In this document: positions 1-7,445 of the stretch, in pieces
How the letters are laid out: each line of letters opens with the position of its first letter
Position numbering within the stretch: position 1 is the first letter of the stretch
DNA from: Nitrososphaerota archaeon
Lineage (GTDB): Archaea > Thermoproteota > Nitrososphaeria > Nitrososphaerales > Nitrososphaeraceae
Length of the DNA: 30,057 nt
Assembly (NCBI GenBank): GCA_005877345.1
Contig: VBPR01000030.1
Span: 1-30,057 of the forward strand
Reading direction: 5' to 3'
Translations under genes and position numbers: made by a program
Notes under the pieces: model-generated
Seen by the model: only the letters and a program-made list of their open reading frames with translations
What the model was told of the DNA's origin: nothing
Databases searched by the model: none

Positions 1-255
1 TTATTTTTATAATTATAAATTTAAAATGAATTAAAATAATTAATCTCCGTCAAAGTAAATTCTCCCGGATGAAGAGCAAATTTAAATTCAGTGCCAAAGT
101 GAAAGATATAGGACTCTAGTTAGATAGTCGTATTACAATGCTTAAAACTTTCATTGCATTAATGATTATAGTGTTGTATTCATTTAACTTTGCGAGAGTC
201 CAAGAGTACTTTAGTTGTAACCTTTCTTTCGCCATATATGGAGGATAGGTAAAAC
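1..255. other. left-edge intergenic region, no supported gene
   Basis: Very AT-rich sequence before the first gene. On the minus strand a stop-to-stop reading of about 32 codons ends near position 22-24, but it has no start codon and matches no family I recognise, so I do not call it. Nothing else convincing is visible. Confidence 0.5.
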
Positions 256-588
256 ATGCAGGTTACATTTTTGCTAATTCAACAAATTCCAATAGATGAA
301 TTAGTAGAGATCCTTCTTTATGCGGCAGGCGCTGCATTTTCCCTTATTTTGGTATTATTATCGATTTCTGCATATACAAAAAGTGATATGAAGAAATTGA
401 AATATGCCATAGGGGCATTCTCCCTGTTTTGTGGTTTTTTGATATATGAAAGCCTGGAGCTGATATTTTCGATTGATAACCCCATTACAGATATAATTAT
501 TCCATCTACCTCACTGGCAATTCTGGTATTGTTCTTCATGGCAGTGACAAAAAAGTCTAATCAACAGGTTAATCACAATCTAAAGTAG
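256..588 (+). CDS. small three-helix membrane protein, unknown function
   Basis: This encodes a 110-residue protein with three hydrophobic segments at about residues 20-40, 48-70 and 78-95, separated by short basic or acidic loops (the first loop contains KSDMKKLK). The C-terminus is polar and basic. An ATG start is preceded by a purine-rich stretch (ggaggat, positions 241-247), a plausible ribosome binding site. The overall shape resembles small archaeal integral membrane proteins of unknown function. I see no catalytic motif. Its gene ends 5 nt before the 3' end of the convergent small gene at 594-815. The reading is judged real because of the coherent helix pattern; the opposite-strand reading in the same place lacks one. 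Confidence 0.7.
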   Translation: MQVTFLLIQQIPIDELVEILLYAAGAAFSLILVLLSISAYTKSDMKKLKYAIGAFSLFCGFLIYESLELIFSIDNPITDIIIPSTSLAILVLFFMAVTKKSNQQVNHNLK

Positions 589-593
589 CAATT

Positions 594-815
594 TCAATTC
601 CTGTCTTGATTATAGCACGGACTTTCAGCTATTTCATCATGTTTTTGAACTTTCTCGCATCTTGATTCTTTTTGGAAACAAGGATGACCATCACCTACTT
701 GATCATAACATAAGTCTTTATCTTTGTCAGCATTTACTGATGATAAGTAACTTAAACTGCTTGTTATCGCCATTATTAACACAATGACTATTATCGATTG
801 TATGATAAGTTTCAT
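594..815 (-). CDS. small secreted cysteine-containing protein
   Basis: The 73-residue product starts with a clear signal peptide or membrane anchor (hydrophobic residues about 4-22, followed by SVNADKDKD, with A29 a plausible cleavage site). The mature part is short, polar and holds four cysteines (CYDQVGDGHPC, SRCEK, SPCYN), a pattern suited to two disulfides or to metal binding. No known domain is recognised. The gene is convergent with the membrane protein at 256-588, and its upstream side faces an AT-rich 440-nt gap that must hold its promoter. Small secreted Cys-rich proteins are common in this archaeal group, but the function is unknown. Confidence 0.55.
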   Translation of the reverse strand: MKLIIQSIIVIVLIMAITSSLSYLSSVNADKDKDLCYDQVGDGHPCFQKESRCEKVQKHDEIAESPCYNQDRN

Positions 816-1255
816 TTTTTTTACTATCTTATTTCTATACTATTTAAATTAATTAAGTAATTTGATACAAGTATCTAAGCAAATTTGCAATTTTGAAAAC
901 GAACTATTTTGAAATATTACGTGAAAAATAAAATTGTTCAAGAATAGTGCATACAATTCGTTACTATATTAAGAAATTTTTGGAATACCTAGACATAATT
1001 TTAGATAACAATAATTTATTCCTAAAAATTAACTAGCAATTATAAGTTATTTCTTGTTCATTCAAAATGCTTGTTCATCTGCATAATTTGTATAAAATAT
1101 GTAGGTTCATAAATCAACTCCGGACGCATTTTTTATTTGATATGCGTTCTCGTAACATTTAGACAGTTGTATCGTAAGTTTTTAGGACTATTATGGTGTT
1201 GTGAGATATTGATCTTGGTCTCCCTACGACATGAATCTCGCTCTCGAAAGGATGT
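816..1255. other. 440-nt AT-rich gap between divergent small genes
   Basis: The region separates the minus-strand secreted protein from the plus-strand zinc-finger gene, so both promoters should lie here. It contains several A/T runs but no open frame, RNA gene or clear repeat that I can support. Confidence 0.5.
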
Positions 1256-1492
1256 ATGAGAAAAGCCCTCTATCCTAAATTAAAGGTGAAATATTGCATG
1301 CAGTTTGAAATAGGTATATGCAGTTCCTGTGGACAGGAAAAAAAACTACTACCAAACAGCAATCATTTTGAAGGTAGATATTGTAAAGAGTGCTATAAAA
1401 ATCAGAACGGAAAGATAAGCTGTAAATTTTGTGGTATGCAAATGCAGTACTATCACTATCATAAACACATAATCGACATTCACAATAGATAA
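1256..1492 (+). CDS. small zinc-finger protein (CxxC pairs plus C2H2-like tail)
   Basis: The 78-residue protein carries a CSSC pair, then a CKEC pair, which together look like a treble-clef or zinc-ribbon knuckle. It then has CKFC followed by two histidines spaced like a C2H2 finger (the tail reads HYHKHIIDIHNR). It could therefore bind two zinc ions. The first ATG is at 1256; the ATG at 1298, just before the first CxxC pair, is an equally good start and removes a basic leader. Small one- or two-finger proteins are a hallmark of thaumarchaeal genomes; they may bind DNA, RNA or protein, and nothing here decides which. Two similar tiny proteins lie at 17698-17832 and 24679-24798. Confidence 0.7.
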   Translation: MRKALYPKLKVKYCMQFEIGICSSCGQEKKLLPNSNHFEGRYCKECYKNQNGKISCKFCGMQMQYYHYHKHIIDIHNR

Positions 1493-1603
1493 GCCAGAGT
1501 AACTTGACCTATGGAAATTTCAATCAATATATTCGGTTCACCGCTAAACCAAAATCATCGACTTATACACTTGTACCAGTTAACTTATTTTCTAGCCAGT
1601 GCC

Positions 1604-2368
1604 ATGAAAATTATGAAATATATATATTCGGTCATGTTTGCTACAATGATGATATTATTAACAGCATCGACATTTAGTTACTCTTTTAGTCAGACCCCAG
1701 ATTCAAATTTGGCTTCAAATATTTTTAATAATAAAGAGCTGGTTGTACCAAAGAATGTAAAGAACTTTGTAATTTTAATTCCAAACGAGGCACATGAATC
1801 TCCAGATTTGCCAAAGGATCAGAGATTGATTAATCAACCATATGTACCGCAGAACTTAGTTGTACATCCTAGTACTAAAATTGTCTGGTTTGCCGGAGAT
1901 GTGGGACATATGCGCAAAGTAATACTCGAGGATGAGAACTCGAATGAAATCTTTAATTCTATCTTAAAATTTAATTCTGCAAGTAAGGCACTGCCTTTTA
2001 ATCAAAGTGGTAAGTTTACTTACTTTGAAACCAAAGCAAATAAGGATGATCCAAATTTTGTCATGAAGGGGAGTGTAACCGTGACTGGTCCTGAGCCTAA
2101 CTCTAGTATTGACATCAGTAAGAATTCACTGAAATCCAATTTTGATACTCTGTCGGTTATTATGATACCAACAAAGGATATCAATAAACATGCTAAAATA
2201 CTCAATGAAAATAGTCTAAATATCCTGGATCAATATTCATTCAAAGACCTTAGACAGACTGCAGGAGGAGGAGCAAATCAGACTTTGCTAGTTTTAGGAA
2301 GCAATGGTCCAATCGATGCAACTATCTCAACACTCAAAAAAATCACTTCTACTTTACCATATAGCTAG
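1604..2368 (+). CDS. secreted cupredoxin-like protein
   Basis: From the ATG at 1604 the protein has 254 residues. It begins with a signal peptide (MKIMKYIYSVMFATMM, hydrophobic to about residue 25, then SYSFSQ). A cupredoxin-like beta-sandwich follows: YVPQNLVVHPSTKIVWFAGD is the typical strand before the copper-site region, with GHMRKVILED and the strands around GKFTYFET and VMKGSVTVTG. A canonical Cys-x-x-His ligand loop is not visible, so copper binding is doubtful. The C-terminal 80 residues form a separate hydrophilic domain of unknown role. The open frame extends upstream to an ATG at 1511, but that adds 31 residues in front of the signal peptide, so 1604 is preferred. The product is probably exported and membrane- or cell-surface-associated. 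Confidence 0.7.
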   Translation: MKIMKYIYSVMFATMMILLTASTFSYSFSQTPDSNLASNIFNNKELVVPKNVKNFVILIPNEAHESPDLPKDQRLINQPYVPQNLVVHPSTKIVWFAGDVGHMRKVILEDENSNEIFNSILKFNSASKALPFNQSGKFTYFETKANKDDPNFVMKGSVTVTGPEPNSSIDISKNSLKSNFDTLSVIMIPTKDINKHAKILNENSLNILDQYSFKDLRQTAGGGANQTLLVLGSNGPIDATISTLKKITSTLPYS

Positions 2369-2424
2369 GCAGTGTCATGACTTATCAATTGTCTTAGTTT
2401 TATTTGTAGCTTAAATGTGTCAAC

Positions 2425-2664
2425 TTGGTAAATCAATGGATTATACGGATGCATTATCAACACTTACGATGTTTATCAAAAACAACAAAAATGCTTGGCG
2501 TAGGAATAGCTGCAATTGCCTTTCTTTTAGTAACAATTCCACTCTTCCATACTGGCGTTCTATATGCTGACTCAGGAGACAATGACGGAGACCATGGGGA
2601 TCATGACAACAACTGCGATCATGGGGATCATGACAACGACAATCACGACTCGGATAACGAATGA
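2425..2664 (+). CDS. small secreted Asp/His-rich peptide, possible metal binder
   Basis: The reading encodes up to 79 residues from a TTG; ATG starts at 2449 and 2491 are alternatives, and 2491 would begin directly at the signal peptide. A hydrophobic segment (GVGIAAIAFLLVTIPLF) is followed by ADSG, a likely signal-peptidase site. The mature part is a low-complexity tail of Asp, His, Asn and Gly built on the unit DHGDHDN, repeated twice, with one cysteine. Such His/Asp-rich tails often bind Zn, Ni or Cu, but that is an inference from composition. The tail is encoded by an exact 18-nt direct repeat (see separate entry). Confidence 0.55.
   Translation: MVNQWIIRMHYQHLRCLSKTTKMLGVGIAAIAFLLVTIPLFHTGVLYADSGDNDGDHGDHDNNCDHGDHDNDNHDSDNE
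2593..2637 (+). repeat. 18-nt direct repeat inside the Asp/His-rich coding sequence
   Basis: The 18-mer catggggatcatgacaac occurs exactly at 2593-2610 and again at 2620-2637, a spacing of 27 nt (nine codons), so the duplication is in frame and adds one DHGDHDN unit. Confidence 0.85.
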
Positions 2665-3148
2665 GAGCATTAGCCGGCTGTAAATATCCCTAGCGCGAAG
2701 CATTAGCCAATAAGAACTGATCGAGTCTACATGCTGTAAGGATGCAATTATATTACAGACTCTTTTTTCATTATCTCTTATGGTAACGATATTATATGAA
2801 TTACATCTCCCATAGACTTATAGAAGATATGCATATCTGTTATTTCATACCACATTTGCCACAAAATTCCGGGATTATTAGTCATCAATCTTGATTGTTC
2901 TTCTAAAGGAAGATGTGATTCAAAGAATCTAAATATTCTTGGTTTCTCTGATTGAGTCCACGTTAGTTAATTCCAGACAGGATTAATATTGTTTTTGATA
3001 TGGGCCTGGTGGTTTGTGAATCAAAATTGACATGATATTTAGATCCAATATGTCTATAGCTATATCAAATTGATATGAATTTGTTTCTTAATCGATGGAA
3101 CATCGGACTTAACTTTCATAAGTAATACTTATATCGAACTAATCGTAG
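2665..3148. other. 484-nt gap with repeat and CHRD promoter region
   Basis: No gene is seen. The region holds a T-run near 2762-2768 that may terminate the upstream gene, one copy of the interspersed repeat at 3002-3049, and a TATA-like stretch (tacttatatcg, about 3126-3136) placed about 20 nt before the GTG start of the CHRD gene. Confidence 0.5.
3002..3049 (+). repeat. interspersed intergenic repeat R1, copy 1
   Basis: Shares the core tgtgaatca-nnn-ttgacatga and the following tttagaycca with copies at 8454-8500 and 15785-15833, and more weakly with 3745-3780 and 4247-4300. All copies are in the same orientation. It lies about 100 nt upstream of the CHRD gene. Confidence 0.75.
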
Positions 3149-3709
3149 GTGCAGCTATTGAAATCGTGTAAGACCTCATATTTCATGTTACTATTCGTAT
3201 TAGGTTCAGTAGCAACAGTAGGAGTAATTTCCATCCCAGGTGCTGCATTTGCAAAGAAAATTGCGTCCTTGTCAGGAGATCAGGTGGTTCCGCCAGTGAG
3301 TACAAATGCTATAGGTCATGCAACATTCAAACACCCCAACGGTTCAACCATGAATTACAAACTGAACATTAGTGGGATTGTTCATCCCAATGGAATCGGG
3401 ATCCACGTGGGGAAGATGGGTAAGAATGGAGAGCTAATAGTCGATATTATGAAACAGGCAAAAGAACAAATGACTAAAGTTGGCATGATTATAACCGGAA
3501 GCTTCAACGCCTCCGATCTAATAGGTCCGATGCAAGGTAAAACTATTTTAGATCTTGTAGCTTCAATGAAAAGTGGAAATACATATGTAAGCGTGGACAC
3601 CGAAAAACATCCTACAGGCGAGATAAGAGGGCAGATCGAATTGGCAAATTCTCCAAGTTTGAATGTAACCAATTCCATTAAGGTTGGAAACCAAACTAAT
3701 ATGACATGA
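3149..3709 (+). CDS. secreted CHRD-domain protein
   Basis: The 186-residue protein has a signal peptide (hydrophobic residues about 11-34, ending GAAFAKK) and one CHRD domain covering about residues 37-166. Diagnostic features are LSGDQVVPPV at the start, the GIHVGKMGKNGELIV block, the SDLIGP turn and the closing strands with GNTYVSVDT and HPTGEIRGQIEL. The CHRD fold is known from chordin and many bacterial and archaeal exported proteins; its role is not established. The start is GTG at 3149 or TTG at 3158, both downstream of a TATA-like box. The gene is flanked on both sides by R1-type repeats in direct orientation. Confidence 0.85.
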   Translation: MQLLKSCKTSYFMLLFVLGSVATVGVISIPGAAFAKKIASLSGDQVVPPVSTNAIGHATFKHPNGSTMNYKLNISGIVHPNGIGIHVGKMGKNGELIVDIMKQAKEQMTKVGMIITGSFNASDLIGPMQGKTILDLVASMKSGNTYVSVDTEKHPTGEIRGQIELANSPSLNVTNSIKVGNQTNMT

Positions 3710-3744
3710 GCTACTCAATGAACTTCCACCTACTTGTGACTTAT

Positions 3745-3780
3745 GGAGTTGTGAATCAAATATGACACATATTATGGTCC
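3745..3780 (+). repeat. diverged copy of interspersed repeat R1
   Basis: Contains gttgtgaatcaaa, then tgacacatattatggtcc, alignable to copy 1 with small gaps. It begins 36 nt after the CHRD stop codon, so copies flank that gene about 740 nt apart. Confidence 0.5.
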
Positions 3781-3807
3781 TAAACACGCGAGATTAAACA
3801 CCCTCAA

Positions 3808-3858
3808 TTTTTTTTAGGAATAACTAGCTACTTGTTTTTTTAGGAATAACTAGCTACT
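3808..3858 (+). repeat. 26-nt tandem duplication
   Basis: A T-run followed by aggaataactagctact occurs at 3808-3832 and again at 3835-3858, with a 26-nt period. The T-runs followed by the near-palindrome taactagcta could act as duplicated transcription terminators for the CHRD gene, though this is inference. Confidence 0.8.
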
Positions 3859-4044
3859 ATTTTATGGTAGTAATAGCAAATAAATATAGTTAACTATACA
3901 ACAGGACAGGATAGCTCTGAGATAGGCCCACCGTATATTGCTTTAGTTATCCTAGTAGATAATGATCAAGAAGAGAATATACTTGAGATAGAATGATTTA
4001 ATTCCAAATATCATAAAGACAAAACTTAAACGTATTACTAAGAT

Positions 4045-4179
4045 ATGACTTTACTTGGTAATGTAACACCAGATTCTGATTTACGAGACAAGCTCGGAAA
4101 ATCTGTTTTTATCATAGATAATGATGACAACATGCACTCTTGGTTCTCTACTCGGTTAATGCACAAGTTTAGCAATTGA
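4045..4179 (+). CDS. possible 44-residue small protein or gene remnant
   Basis: An ATG-initiated frame of 44 residues ends with TGA. It contains VFIIDNDDNMHSWF, which resembles the start of a compact alpha/beta domain, and its codon use looks coding rather than random. No family is recognised. It may be the 5' remnant of a longer gene. The surrounding 600-nt stretch (3710-4312) contains no other gene, only repeats. Confidence 0.3.
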   Translation: MTLLGNVTPDSDLRDKLGKSVFIIDNDDNMHSWFSTRLMHKFSN

Positions 4180-4246
4180 ATTACACTACGAAATAGCGTT
4201 ACTAGAATTAAGAACTATTTAATTATGATAAAATTTAAATATAATT

Positions 4247-4300
4247 GGTCATGGTCTGCTGTGAATAATTTTTGATACGATGTTTAGACCCAATATATTA
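4247..4300 (+). repeat. interspersed repeat R1, diverged copy
   Basis: Reads catggtctgctgtgaat, then tttgatacgatgtttagaccca. It is weaker than copies 1, 3 and 4 but keeps the tgtgaat and tttagaccca blocks in the correct spacing. It sits 13 nt beyond the 3' end of the hxlR-type gene. Confidence 0.55.
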
Positions 4301-4312
4301 TTCCATTTACCA

Positions 4313-4663
4313 TTATGACTTAGACCACTTTCTCATCCATTGTAATAAGTTAATGATAGATTCTACTAATTCCTGCCCTTTTGAAGTAAGTCTGTATTCT
4401 ACTCGAGGAGGTATCTCATTATATGCTTGCCTTTGTAATATGCCTCCTTTTTCTAATTCTTTTAGTCTGCGAGCTAGGGTCTTACTACTAAACCCCTTTA
4501 GCAGATGTCTAAAATCTTTGTATCTGACTGCGTCTGTAGAGCAACAAAGTGGTATTAACATCTCTATTGTTCCTCTTTTGGTAATTAACTTCCTAATTTT
4601 GGCTGTCTCTTTCATTAGATTTGCTGCATTATAACCCGCAAAACTACATTCATTTTTATACAT
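4313..4663 (-). CDS. HxlR-family winged-helix regulator, likely of the ars genes
   Basis: From the ATG at 4663 the protein has 116 residues, the usual HxlR length. The family pattern is clear: YKDFRHLLKGFSSKTLARRL (about 48-67) is the recognition-helix region, followed by KELEKGGILQRQAYNEIPPR and VEYRLTSKGQEL, which form the wing. Cysteines at 6, 40 and 41 could sense arsenite or redox state. The open frame continues to 4774, but that start lies next to and beyond the divergent arsM start codon, leaving no promoter, so 4663 is chosen; it gives a 102-nt shared intergenic region. Divergence from arsM suggests it controls the arsenic cluster in place of the usual ArsR. Role assignment is inference from position. 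Confidence 0.8.
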   Translation of the reverse strand: MYKNECSFAGYNAANLMKETAKIRKLITKRGTIEMLIPLCCSTDAVRYKDFRHLLKGFSSKTLARRLKELEKGGILQRQAYNEIPPRVEYRLTSKGQELVESIINLLQWMRKWSKS

Positions 4664-4765
4664 CGGTAACTGTTTTACTTCATGTCCTTTAGTTTCCAAT
4701 ATGTCCCCTAGTTTCCTAAAGTCTCCTTGACAACTTAAATAGTTTCTGTAGTAAACAATAGTCAT

Positions 4766-5542
4766 ATGAAGCAAGACGTGTTGAAGGCAAAAATTAAAGA
4801 AAGATATGGAAAGATTGCTTTAAATGGAAATTCAGATTGTTGTAGCACACCACAGGATTGCTGCAATACTACTGATTTCAATCCCAAATCATCATCAGTT
4901 GCTATCGGTTATGATAACAAAGCATTAGATTCTATACCTGAGTCTTCTATAGTTGGAGTGGGTTGTGGAGCTCCACTTAATTTTGCTAATTTGAAAACAG
5001 GTGAGATTGTGGTAGATTTAGGTTCGGGTGCTGGGATAGATGCGTTCTTAGCATCCAAACAGGTTAAAGGTGAAGGTAAAGTCATTGGGATAGATTTTAC
5101 TGATGATATGTTACAAAAAGCCAGAAACGCTGCAATCAAAAATGGGTTTTCAAACGTGGAGTTTAGAAAAGGAGATATTGAGGATAAAATCCCTGTTGAA
5201 AACAATTCGGTGGACGCTGTAATAAGCAACTGCGTTATCAACCTCACTACAGATAAGGTAAAAACGTTCAAGGAAATTTACAGAATCTTGAAGAAAGATG
5301 GCCAAGGAAGAATAATTATTTCAGACTTGATTACAAGTGAAGAAGTGCATGGAGAATCAATCAATTCAGATGATTGGTGTAGTTGCATTGACGGTGCATT
5401 GACTAAAGATAATTATATTAACTGTATTAAGCAAGCAGGATTTCAAGATTTCAAAATTTTGAATGAACATACCTATCTAACCGAAGGTAAGACTGATGGA
5501 AGAAAAATAACAAGTATAATCGTTGGAGCTATAACAAAATGA
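4766..5542 (+). CDS. arsM: arsenite S-adenosylmethionine methyltransferase ArsM
   Basis: The 258-residue protein methylates As(III) using S-adenosylmethionine in the cytoplasm. It shows the SAM site VVDLGSGAG (about 82-90), the acidic end of the second strand IGIDFTD, and the ArsM cysteines: C67 in GVGCGAP, C156 in SNCVINL, and C205/C207 in WCSCIDGAL. These match the As-binding cysteines of characterised ArsM enzymes. The N-terminus carries two CC pairs (25-26, 32-33), also common in this family and thought to help bind metalloid. The ATG at 4766 is retained. The stop overlaps by an ATGA the original start of the next gene, an operon-type junction. Methylarsenite is more toxic, so ArsM acts with an exit route, here probably the aquaglyceroporin. 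Confidence 0.92.
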   Translation: MKQDVLKAKIKERYGKIALNGNSDCCSTPQDCCNTTDFNPKSSSVAIGYDNKALDSIPESSIVGVGCGAPLNFANLKTGEIVVDLGSGAGIDAFLASKQVKGEGKVIGIDFTDDMLQKARNAAIKNGFSNVEFRKGDIEDKIPVENNSVDAVISNCVINLTTDKVKTFKEIYRILKKDGQGRIIISDLITSEEVHGESINSDDWCSCIDGALTKDNYINCIKQAGFQDFKILNEHTYLTEGKTDGRKITSIIVGAITK

Positions 5543-5590
5543 AATTATCATTTGGGAAGTCTAAACTAAAATCAGAAAAGATAATGCTTT

Positions 5591-5956
5591 TTGTGTGCTT
5601 TTTGTGTGGAAAACGCTGATAGAAGTCAGATGGCTGAAGGCTTCTTTAACAAAAGTGCTCCAGAAGGATACAGAGCTGTAAGTGCTGGAACAAAGCCAGT
5701 ATCACAAATTAATCCTCTCGCAATTGACGTCATGAAGGAATTTGATATTGACATTAGTAATCAAAAATCTAAGGAAATTACAGAGGATATGATGCGAGAC
5801 TCCTTCAAAACCGTGAATATGGGTTGCATGGATAAAGAATCATCCCCAACACTATTTTTACCAAATGTCTTAGATTGGAATTTGGAAGACCCTAAAGATA
5901 AACCTATTGAAAAGGTGAGGGAAATAAGAGATGAAATTGACCAGAGAGTAAAATAG
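5591..5956 (+). CDS. ArsC-like low-molecular-weight phosphatase (arsenate reductase), 5' end disrupted
   Basis: The frame encodes an LMW-PTP-fold protein. The P-loop CVENADR (C-x5-R) is intact, followed by SQMAEGFF, SAGTKP and the closing DWNLEDP aspartate motif, all typical of arsenate reductases. The second redox cysteine is present in MGCMDKE, but the third cysteine of the thioredoxin-coupled ArsC type is missing. An ATG at 5539 overlaps the arsM stop, and from it the reading goes KIMLFVC, exactly the expected first strand, but then shifts frame. Removing the seven bases ctttttg (within 5597-5607) restores LFVCVENADRSQ perfectly. So either the gene is broken, or it is translated from the TTG at 5591 with a shortened first strand, or the ribosome shifts. 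The family assignment is secure; activity is uncertain. Confidence 0.8.
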   Translation: MCAFCVENADRSQMAEGFFNKSAPEGYRAVSAGTKPVSQINPLAIDVMKEFDIDISNQKSKEITEDMMRDSFKTVNMGCMDKESSPTLFLPNVLDWNLEDPKDKPIEKVREIRDEIDQRVK

Positions 5957-5957
5957 C

Positions 5958-6647
5958 TTGTCACAGGTCTTACGACTAACCAGTAAGTTAACAACTACTC
6001 AAAAGATATTTTTTGCTGAAGTTATCGGAACCTTCATAGTAGTAGTCCTGGCTTCAGGTTCTGTTGTACTTGATGCAAAACTTGGTAACACACTGGGAAT
6101 TCTATTCATAGCTTTTGCTCCCTTTGTGGGAGTTGCAATAAGTGTTTATTTCTTTGGTAAAATATCGATGGCTCATTTTAATCCCGCTGTCACAATTGGA
6201 TATTTAATTACCAAACATGTACGAAAAAATTTGCTTATATGTTACCTTGGTGCTGAAATGATAGGTGCTTTACTTGCAAGTGTTTTTGTGAAATATGTAA
6301 TCGGAACTGATGCCAATTTAGGGGCTAATGCTCCGAACTATGACTTTCCACTTCCTATGATATTTGGGATAGAAGTTCTGGCGTCTGGACTTTTAATGGC
6401 CATCATATATGCAGTTGTTCTTACAAAAGGATTAAGAGGCTTTAGTGGCATTGCAATAGGTGGAATAGTAGGATTAGATATTCTCTTTTTTGCATTTATT
6501 TCCGGTGCTTCTATGAATCCTGCTCGCTCTTTAGCTCCAGCATTATTATCAGGTTTCTTAGGAGATTTGTGGCTTTATCTGACAGCTACTTTTGTAGGAA
6601 CTTCATTAGTTGCTTTGCTGCTGAGACGAAAATTTAGAACAAGATAA
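5958..6647 (+). CDS. aquaglyceroporin (MIP family), arsenic-cluster channel
   Basis: The 229-residue protein has six predicted membrane helices and both signature half-helices: HFNPAVT (NPA at 75-77) and SMNPARS (NPA at 187-189, with the selectivity-filter Arg at 190). MIP channels pass water, glycerol and neutral metalloid acids such as As(OH)3. It follows the ArsC-like gene after one base, from a TTG start, so the genes are almost certainly cotranscribed. In Sinorhizobium meliloti, AqpS takes the place of an arsenite pump in an ars operon with ArsC; no ArsB or Acr3 pump is seen here, which supports the same use. The substrate is inferred from context. Confidence 0.88.
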   Translation: MSQVLRLTSKLTTTQKIFFAEVIGTFIVVVLASGSVVLDAKLGNTLGILFIAFAPFVGVAISVYFFGKISMAHFNPAVTIGYLITKHVRKNLLICYLGAEMIGALLASVFVKYVIGTDANLGANAPNYDFPLPMIFGIEVLASGLLMAIIYAVVLTKGLRGFSGIAIGGIVGLDILFFAFISGASMNPARSLAPALLSGFLGDLWLYLTATFVGTSLVALLLRRKFRTR

Positions 6648-6738
6648 TTATGGTTTCACTCGTGCGGTAGGATTCTGCTAAGTTGGTTTATAGTTTTTCT
6701 CATAATGTTTATGAACAACGCCTAATAATTTTCGTTAA

Positions 6739-7445
6739 TTGAAATCATTTTTAGTCTACATTATAACATTCTTGATGTTCTCGACATCTTCTCTATACTT
6801 TTTGGTTGCGATATTTGGTGAGAGTATTGAAAGTAGTAAAGCTCATGGATTGCAGCTAGTTGAAGGGAGAATGAAACTACCGAGTCTGGTCACAATGAGA
6901 AACAAGAGGAAACACACGAAATTCACAATGAATCTGGTGAATCATCTGAACAACACCTACAAGGAGAACAGGCAGTAGAACAGAATACTAATGAATCTAA
7001 ACCCGAAGTCAAAGAAACGGAAGAGACACTACATCAAGAAACCTCTGAAAATCAACGCAGAGTTTTAGAACTGCCACTTTCAATTAGTGCCGGAATCGGA
7101 TATGCTGCAATAGGGCTATGGATGCTACTTGATAAAAGGAACAGTAAAATTCCTTACATAATTGCCATAGTCGGTTCTTTAATATTATTAGTAATTTATG
7201 CTTCATCCAGGACAATAGGGATTTCTAGTCTAGGAATAGAACCGGTAGGATTGTTGGATGCTATTGTGACAGCGCTCCAGGTCATAATAATCGCTACTTC
7301 ATTATATATTCTAATTACAAAGATATACCCCAAAGGAATGACTGTGGTAAGTAGAGGTAAAATTTGCTGGAATAAGATGTGCGACGGGTCTAGATTATCT
7401 TCAAACATTAGATTTATTTATTTTGTATGGCTACTAAGAATATGA
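6739..7445 (+). pseudogene. membrane protein gene split by a one-base frameshift
   Basis: Two adjacent readings belong to one protein. From a TTG at 6739 frame 1 gives a signal-like helix (YIITFLMFSTSSLYFLVAIF) and ESIESSKAHG. Near 6865-6871 the sense moves to frame 3, where an acidic, Glu/Gln-rich stretch (ENETTESGHNEKQEETHE and onward) leads without a stop into three or four hydrophobic helices (SISAGIGYAAIGLWM to SLYILITKIYP). Adding one base in the ggg run at about 6867 joins both into one protein of about 235 residues. Frame 1 alone stops at 6978; the C-terminal part alone has an ATG at 7122. The family is unknown. The loss may be real or a sequencing error. The 3' end overlaps the next gene by 19 nt. 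Confidence 0.6.

Noticed and set aside
3015..3033. R1 core as a CRP-type operator (TGTGA-N-TCACA)
   Set aside because: The dyad is imperfect, one copy lies between convergent genes, and archaea of this group are not known to use CRP with this site.
4272..4634. Plus-strand open frame of 120 codons
   Set aside because: It lies antisense to the HxlR gene, which has clear family motifs; the plus reading has no family pattern.
4664..4774. Longer start of the HxlR protein at 4774 (or 4765)
   Set aside because: It would place its start codon within or against the arsM start codon and leave no promoter; the 116-residue form fits the family length.
4909..5271. Minus-strand open frame of 120 codons
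   Set aside because: It is antisense to arsM, whose motifs are unambiguous.
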